Shown here piece by piece: positions 60,122 to 64,000 of a stretch of 64,000 bases of DNA (position 1 is its first letter; each line of letters starts with the position of its first letter). The notes under the pieces were generated by a model. It did no database searches, was not told the DNA's origin, and was given only the letters and a program-made list of their open reading frames with translations. This stretch comes from Pseudomonas tohonis. GTDB lineage: Bacteria > Pseudomonadota > Gammaproteobacteria > Pseudomonadales > Pseudomonadaceae. The stretch covers positions 5,210,001 to 5,274,000 of the forward strand of contig NZ_AP023189.1 in assembly GCF_012767755.2 (NCBI RefSeq), in the 5' to 3' direction. The position numbers and the translations under genes were made by a program.

Positions 60122-61039
60122 ATGCTGGAACTGCGCCATCTCAAGACCCTGCACGCCCTGCGCGAAGCCGACAGCCTGGTGGAGGCCGCCGAGCGCCTGC
60201 ACCTCACCCAATCGGCCCTCTCCCACCAGTTCAAGGAGCTGGAGGAGCGCCTCGGCATGCAGCTGTTCGTGCGCAAGACCAAGCCGGTGCGCTTCACCAG
60301 CGCCGGCCTGCGCCTGCTGCAACTGGCCGACTCGCTGCTGCCGCAGCTGCGTGCCGCCGAGCGCGACATCGCGCGGCTGGCCGGCGGCACTGCCGGTCGC
60401 CTGCACATGGCCATCGAATGCCACAGCTGCTTCCAGTGGCTGATGCCGACCATCGACCAGTTCCGCGACGCCTGGCCGGAAGTGGAGCTGGACCTGGCCT
60501 CGGGCTTCTCCTTCGCCCCGCTGCCGGCCCTGGCCCGGGGCGACCTCGACCTGGTGGTGACCGCCGACCCCGTCGACCTGCCCGGCATCACCTACGTGCC
60601 GTTGTTCACCTATGAAGCCCTGCTGGCCGTGGCCAACCAGCACCCTCTCGCGAGCAGGCCCCATGTGGTGCCCGAGGACCTGGAGACGGAAACCCTGATC
60701 ACCTACCCGGTGGAGCGCGACCGCCTGGACATCTTCACCCGCTTCCTCGAACCCGCCGACATCGAACCCGCCCAGGTGCGCACCTCGGAACTCACGGTGA
60801 TGATGATGCAACTGGTCGCCAGCGGCCGTGGCGTGTGCTGCCTGCCCAACTGGGCCCTGCACGAATACAGCTCGCGCGGCTACGTCACCGCCAAGCGCCT
60901 CGGCGAGAAATCCCTCTACGCCACCCTCCATGCCGCCATCCGCTCGGACATGCTCGACGCCCCCTTCATGCGCGACTTCCTCCTCACCGCCAAGGACACC
61001 TCCTTCGCCACCCTCGAAGGCGTCAGCGCCGCACGCTAA
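60122..61039 (+). CDS. metR: LysR-family regulator MetR
   Basis: The 305-residue protein has an N-terminal winged helix (LHLTQSALSHQFKELEERLG) and an effector domain. Phrases shared with E. coli MetR include QSALSHQF, LFVRK and AIECHSCFQWL. MetR activates methionine genes with homocysteine as effector, and in E. coli also glyA, the gene upstream here. The end of the gene is followed by the REP array. Confidence 0.88.
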   Translation: MLELRHLKTLHALREADSLVEAAERLHLTQSALSHQFKELEERLGMQLFVRKTKPVRFTSAGLRLLQLADSLLPQLRAAERDIARLAGGTAGRLHMAIECHSCFQWLMPTIDQFRDAWPEVELDLASGFSFAPLPALARGDLDLVVTADPVDLPGITYVPLFTYEALLAVANQHPLASRPHVVPEDLETETLITYPVERDRLDIFTRFLEPADIEPAQVRTSELTVMMMQLVASGRGVCCLPNWALHEYSSRGYVTAKRLGEKSLYATLHAAIRSDMLDAPFMRDFLLTAKDTSFATLEGVSAAR

Positions 61040-61095
61040 AGCCCCCGTTGGGCGAACTCATTCGCCCAACGGTGCGGCACCTACCCACCCAACCC

Positions 61096-61588
61096 GTGGG
61101 GGCGAATTCATTCGCGAAGGAGCCGCAGGCTTCACCCCCCCCCCACAAACACAACCCTGTAGGGGCGACTTCAGTCGCCAAGCGGTGCACAGCACCGCCA
61201 AGGGCTTCGCGAGCAGAGCTCGCTCCTACCAGGCGGCACATGCCAGTCCTGTGGGAGCGAATTCATACGCGAAGGAGCCGCAGGCTTCACCCGCCCCACC
61301 CCCACAAGCACAACCCTGTAGGGGCGACTTCAGTCGCCAAGCGGTGCGCAGCGCCGCCAAGGGCTTCGCGAGCAGAGCTCGCTCCTACCAGGTGGCACAT
61401 GCCAGTCCTGTGGGGGCGAATTCATTCGCGAAAGAGCCGCAGGCTTCACCCGCCCCCCACAAGCACAACCCTGTAGGGGCGACTTCAGTCGCCAAGCGGT
61501 GCACAGCGCCGCCAAGGGCTTCGCAAGCAGAGCTCGCTCCTACCAGGTGGCACTTGCCAGCCCTGTGGGAGCGAATTCATTCGCGATG
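61096..61588. repeat. Tandem composite REP array, three copies of 155-159 bp
   Basis: Units start at 61096, 61251 and 61410, and a partial fourth at 61565. Each carries three modules in order: (a) GTGGGNGCGAATTCATTCGC, (b) GTAGGGGCGACTTCAGTCGC and (c) GCGAGCAGAGCTCGCTCCTAC. The cores are palindromes (GCGAATTCATTCGC, GGCGACTTCAGTCGCC and GCGAGCAGAGCTCGC). Modules recur singly at 7684 and 27056. Confidence 0.9.
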
Positions 61589-61632
61589 GCCCTCTCCAGC
61601 GCCAAGAACCGACAGGCAATCCTCCGGCCTGC

Positions 61633-61656
61633 TTTCGCGAATGAATTCGCTCCCAC
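61633..61656. repeat. Inverted copy of array module a
   Basis: TTTCGCGAATGAATTCGCTC-CCAC is the reverse complement of the head of module a, so it faces the array. Confidence 0.75.
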
Positions 61657-61709
61657 GACATCCCCGGCCTGCACCTTGCCCGGGCTTCAGCCCGGGAGGC
61701 AACAGCCGC

Positions 61710-62966
61710 TCAGAACAACGCCAGGCTGTAGCTCAGGATCACCCGGTTCTCGTCCACGCCCCGGCCCACGCTGGTGCGGTAGACGGCGTTGCGCCAGGTC
61801 AGCCCCAGGTCCTTGAGCGGGCCGCTCTGCACCACATACTTGATGTCGGTGTCGCGCTCCCATCCGTCCACCGAGCGACCGTCACCCAGTTCACCATCCC
61901 GGGCCTTGAAATAGCGGGTCATCAGCGACAGGCCCGGCACGCCAAGGGCAGCGAAATCGTAGTCGTAGCGCAGTTGCCAGGAGCGCTCGCCACGCTCGGC
62001 GAAGTCGTAGTACTGGCCGAAGTTCACCAGGTAGGCGTCGGCCCCCTGCACATAGGGGAAGGCGGTACGACCACTCATGCGCTGCAGACCCAGGCCCAGT
62101 GCATGGCCATCGTGGCGACGGTAGGTGATCAGGCCACCGATGGAGCGGTTGTCGATCTCGCGGCGCCAGCCGGTGCCGGCATCGCGGCTGTCGAACAGGC
62201 GCAGGTCCAGCTCCAGGCGGTCCTCGCCCAGGGGCACGCGGCCCTTGAGGCCGAAGAAGTCCTGGCGGTAGATGTCCTCCAGTTCGGCGTGGTGATAGCT
62301 CAGCACCCAGCCGGGGCGCGCCTCCCAATCGACGCCGGCCAGATCCAGATGCCCGGCACGGGGCCCGGCGGTGAAACGCTTGTTGCGGTTGTACAGGGCC
62401 AGGTCGCTGCGCCCGCCCTCGTTGCGCTGGCTCACCTCGTCCAGCCGCGCCAGGGTGAAGCCCAGGCCCTCCCATTCGCGGGATTCTACGAGGCCGCCAT
62501 GGAAGGTCTGCGGGAACAGCCGGCCATTGTTCGGCTGCAGGGTGGGCAGCCTGGGCACCAGCGCGCCGAGCTTCAGCTCGCTGCGCGACACCCGCGCCTT
62601 GAGGGTGCCGTCGATCCGGCCGTAGTCGTCGGCGGCGCGGCCATCGTCCTGCACCGCCAGCAACCCGGTGCCGGCGCGGCCCTTGCCGGAATCCAGCTTC
62701 AGCCCCAGGCGCCCCATGGCGTCGAGGCCGAAACCGACGGTGCCTGTGGTGTAGCCGGAGCGGTAGTCGAGGAGGAAGCCCTGGGCCCATTCCTCGTGCA
62801 GCGAGTCGCCCGCGCCCTCACGGAAATCGCGGTTCATGTAGAAGTTGCGCATCTGCAGGGTGGCGCTGGAGCCCTCGATGAAACCATCGGCGGCCAGGGC
62901 CCAGGGGGCCGCGCCGCCCAGCAGCAGGGCAATAAGTGCAGCGGGGTGTTTCTTGTTGTTATGCAT
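61710..62966 (-). CDS. OprD-family outer membrane porin
   Basis: The 418-residue protein has a signal peptide ending near PWALAADGF. The beta-barrel is of the OprD family (typical FIEGSSATLQMRNFYMNRDF at the mature N-terminus, SYSLALF ending in Phe). It forms an uptake channel for small solutes; the substrate is unknown. The start with GGAGAG about 4 bases upstream was preferred; a Met four codons earlier also exists. The acyl-CoA genes upstream suggest a role in acid catabolism. Confidence 0.87.
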   Translation of the reverse strand: MHNNKKHPAALIALLLGGAAPWALAADGFIEGSSATLQMRNFYMNRDFREGAGDSLHEEWAQGFLLDYRSGYTTGTVGFGLDAMGRLGLKLDSGKGRAGTGLLAVQDDGRAADDYGRIDGTLKARVSRSELKLGALVPRLPTLQPNNGRLFPQTFHGGLVESREWEGLGFTLARLDEVSQRNEGGRSDLALYNRNKRFTAGPRAGHLDLAGVDWEARPGWVLSYHHAELEDIYRQDFFGLKGRVPLGEDRLELDLRLFDSRDAGTGWRREIDNRSIGGLITYRRHDGHALGLGLQRMSGRTAFPYVQGADAYLVNFGQYYDFAERGERSWQLRYDYDFAALGVPGLSLMTRYFKARDGELGDGRSVDGWERDTDIKYVVQSGPLKDLGLTWRNAVYRTSVGRGVDENRVILSYSLALF

Positions 62967-63020
62967 GGTGCTCTCCAAGGCTCGGGCGCGCCGGCTGGCG
63001 CGCCCTCCATCACGAAGCGC

Positions 63021-63261
63021 TCAGGTGCGCTCCAGGACCACGGCCACGCCCTGGCCCAGCCCCACACAGAGGCTGACCACGGCGTAGCGCAGGTTCTTGC
63101 GTTGCAGGGTGCGGCAGGCGGTCAGCGCCAGGCGCGCGCGAAGCAGTCATCACCGGCAACAGCAGGCCGCCGGCCAGGTCATCCGGGCGGACCTGGACCA
63201 GGGCACCGCTGTGGCGGCCGAAGGGCGTGCGCAGGCCGCCATGGATATAGGCATCGAGCAT
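63021..63261 (-). pseudogene. Thiolase remnant with internal deletion
   Basis: The first 38 residues (MLDAYIHGGLRTPFGRHSGA, then VRPDDLAGGLLLPVM) are a thiolase N-terminus. After a frame change, the last 40 codons (ARLALTACRTLQRKN, then SLCVGLGQGVAVVLERT and a stop) are a thiolase C-terminus. Around 320 codons, including the active-site Cys, are missing. The product cannot be active. The gene overlaps the 3-hydroxyacyl-CoA dehydrogenase gene by one base, so it was once part of a beta-oxidation-type operon. A sequencing or assembly deletion is possible. Confidence 0.85.
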
Positions 63262-64000
63262 CAGCGTTCTCCCTGGAAAGATGGATCGGCATGCAGGAGG
63301 GACAGGCCCAGCCGCGCGCGACGGCGCAGCCAGGGGCTGGGGCGGTAGCGCGGATCACCGCTGAGGGCATGCAGGCGCTGGAGGATCGACAGCACCCGCG
63401 CTGGCCCCAGGTGATCGCCCCAGGCCAGCGGGCCCTGTGGATAACCGAGGCCCAGGCGCACGGCCAGGTCGATATCGGTGGGTGCGGCGATGCCTTGCTG
63501 GGCGATGTCGCAGGCCAGGTTGACGATGCCGGCCAGGGTGCGCTGGACCACGAAGCCCGCGCTGTCGCGGATCACCGTGACCCTGGCGCCATCGGCCGTG
63601 AACAATGCCCGCGCGGCTCCAAGGCAGTCCGCCCGGGTGGCGGGCGTGGGCATCAGGCAGCGGTGCGAGGCCAGTTCCGCCAGGGCGTCGAAGGCCACCA
63701 CGCGCGTGGGGTCGAGCTCGAAGTGCAGCACCGCCTCGGTGGCATCCAGGCCCAGGGGCGCGAGCAGGCAGAGCGCTTCGGCGGAAGGCCGCGCGCCCTC
63801 CTCCAGCTCCGCGCCCAGTCCGCTCAGCCAGGGGCGCAATATCGCGGCGTCGAAGCCCTCGTCCAGCCCCAGCCACACCGGCATCCGCGGGCCGATGGCA
63901 CACGGTTGCGGAACCGGCTCGGCAACCGCCGGATAGCGATGGAAACCGTGCCCGCTCTTGCGTCCCAGATAGCCGGCGGCCAGGCGCTGGCGCAGCAGCG
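63261..64000 (-). CDS. 3-hydroxyacyl-CoA dehydrogenase, C-terminal part (cut by window edge)
   Basis: The visible 246 residues hold the end of a first C-terminal domain (LGRKSGHGFHRYPAV), a linker and a second 3HCDH-type domain (VIRDSAGFVVQRTLAGIVNLA, then GLGYPQGPLAWGDHLG). This two-domain layout is that of PaaH-type enzymes of about 500 residues. It oxidises 3-hydroxyacyl-CoA with NAD. The N-terminal NAD-binding domain lies outside the window. The downstream thiolase is a remnant. Confidence 0.82.
   Translation of the reverse strand, partial: LLRQRLAAGYLGRKSGHGFHRYPAVAEPVPQPCAIGPRMPVWLGLDEGFDAAILRPWLSGLGAELEEGARPSAEALCLLAPLGLDATEAVLHFELDPTRVVAFDALAELASHRCLMPTPATRADCLGAARALFTADGARVTVIRDSAGFVVQRTLAGIVNLACDIAQQGIAAPTDIDLAVRLGLGYPQGPLAWGDHLGPARVLSILQRLHALSGDPRYRPSPWLRRRARLGLSLLHADPSFQGER

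Larger units (their letters stand above)
61040..61709. other. 670-base intergenic region filled with REP elements
   Basis: The gap between converging metR and the OprD gene holds a single REP at 61047-61070 (GTTGGGCGAACTCATTCGCC), the tandem array at 61096-61588, an inverted copy at 61633-61656 and CCCGGGCTTCAGCCCGGGA at 61679-61697. No gene was found. Confidence 0.8.

Noticed and set aside
61040..61600. Open frames across the REP array
   Set aside because: They only translate the repeat units and have no ribosome site or conserved start.
61040..61709. CRISPR array
   Set aside because: The repeat units are about 155 bp, contiguous and composed of REP palindromes, with no spacers and no cas genes.

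Overview
The window is a high-GC, gene-dense piece of a Pseudomonas-type (gammaproteobacterial) chromosome. The protein sequences and several gene orders match what I remember of P. aeruginosa: quiP next to a glutathione transferase gene; nrtR-nadD2 divergent from pncA-pncB-nadE; dcd/mrp/metG; rnf-nth-PA3496; gloA-argG-motY-pyrC-rnt-bfd-bfrB-grxD and argF with an ABC ATPase; glpK/glpR/glpD. These blocks are not all neighbours in P. aeruginosa, so this is a different Pseudomonas lineage. I see no rRNA, tRNA, CRISPR array, prophage or intact insertion sequence. The species was not determined.

Layout. 1-10,200: polyamine catabolism, with the tail of a LysR regulator, two aminobutyraldehyde dehydrogenase genes flanking a ydcSTUV transporter, a SnoaL-like protein and spermidine dehydrogenase. 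10,250-15,020: two small conserved proteins, a LEA-like lipoprotein, a GST and the acyl-homoserine-lactone acylase QuiP. 15,320-22,500: a membrane hydroxylase, then a four-gene DNA repair operon (MBL exonuclease, ATP-dependent ligase, Lhr-type helicase, PdeM). 22,670-26,740: NAD salvage under NrtR. 27,100-33,960: dcd, a Gly/Cys-rich protein, a degenerate MreB-like domain, mrp, metG and a DUF4349 lipoprotein. 34,060-38,780: an aberrant rnf operon lacking rnfC, followed by nth. 38,890-50,750: envelope, methylglyoxal, arginine, flagellar-motor, pyrimidine and iron-storage genes, a molybdoenzyme and argF with an ABC ATPase. 50,730-52,660: a diguanylate cyclase and a solute-binding protein. 52,700-57,220: glycerol genes. 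57,350-61,040: a hydrolase, glyA and metR. 61,040-61,710: a tandem REP array. 61,710-64,000: an OprD porin, a thiolase remnant and a 3-hydroxyacyl-CoA dehydrogenase that runs off the window.

How genes work together. Spermidine cleavage by SpdH would yield 4-aminobutyraldehyde, which the two dehydrogenases can oxidise to GABA. PncA, PncB, NadD2 and NadE form a deamidating NAD salvage route, with an inverted repeat in the shared promoter region as the likely NrtR operator. Bfd and BfrB are the iron mobilisation/storage pair, with a Fur-type box inside the bfd promoter.

The most unusual features are: the Rnf-like operon with no RnfC, an RnfB that has lost its membrane anchor and gained a long RnfC-like tail, and the loss of three of the four intramembrane cysteines of RnfA/RnfE; a truncated MreB-like protein with its ATP-site aspartate replaced; a sigma-54 promoter with three enhancer-type repeats in front of glyA; a sigma-28 promoter in front of motY; a composite 155-159 bp tandem REP array; and a possible small RNA with two mutually exclusive hairpins.
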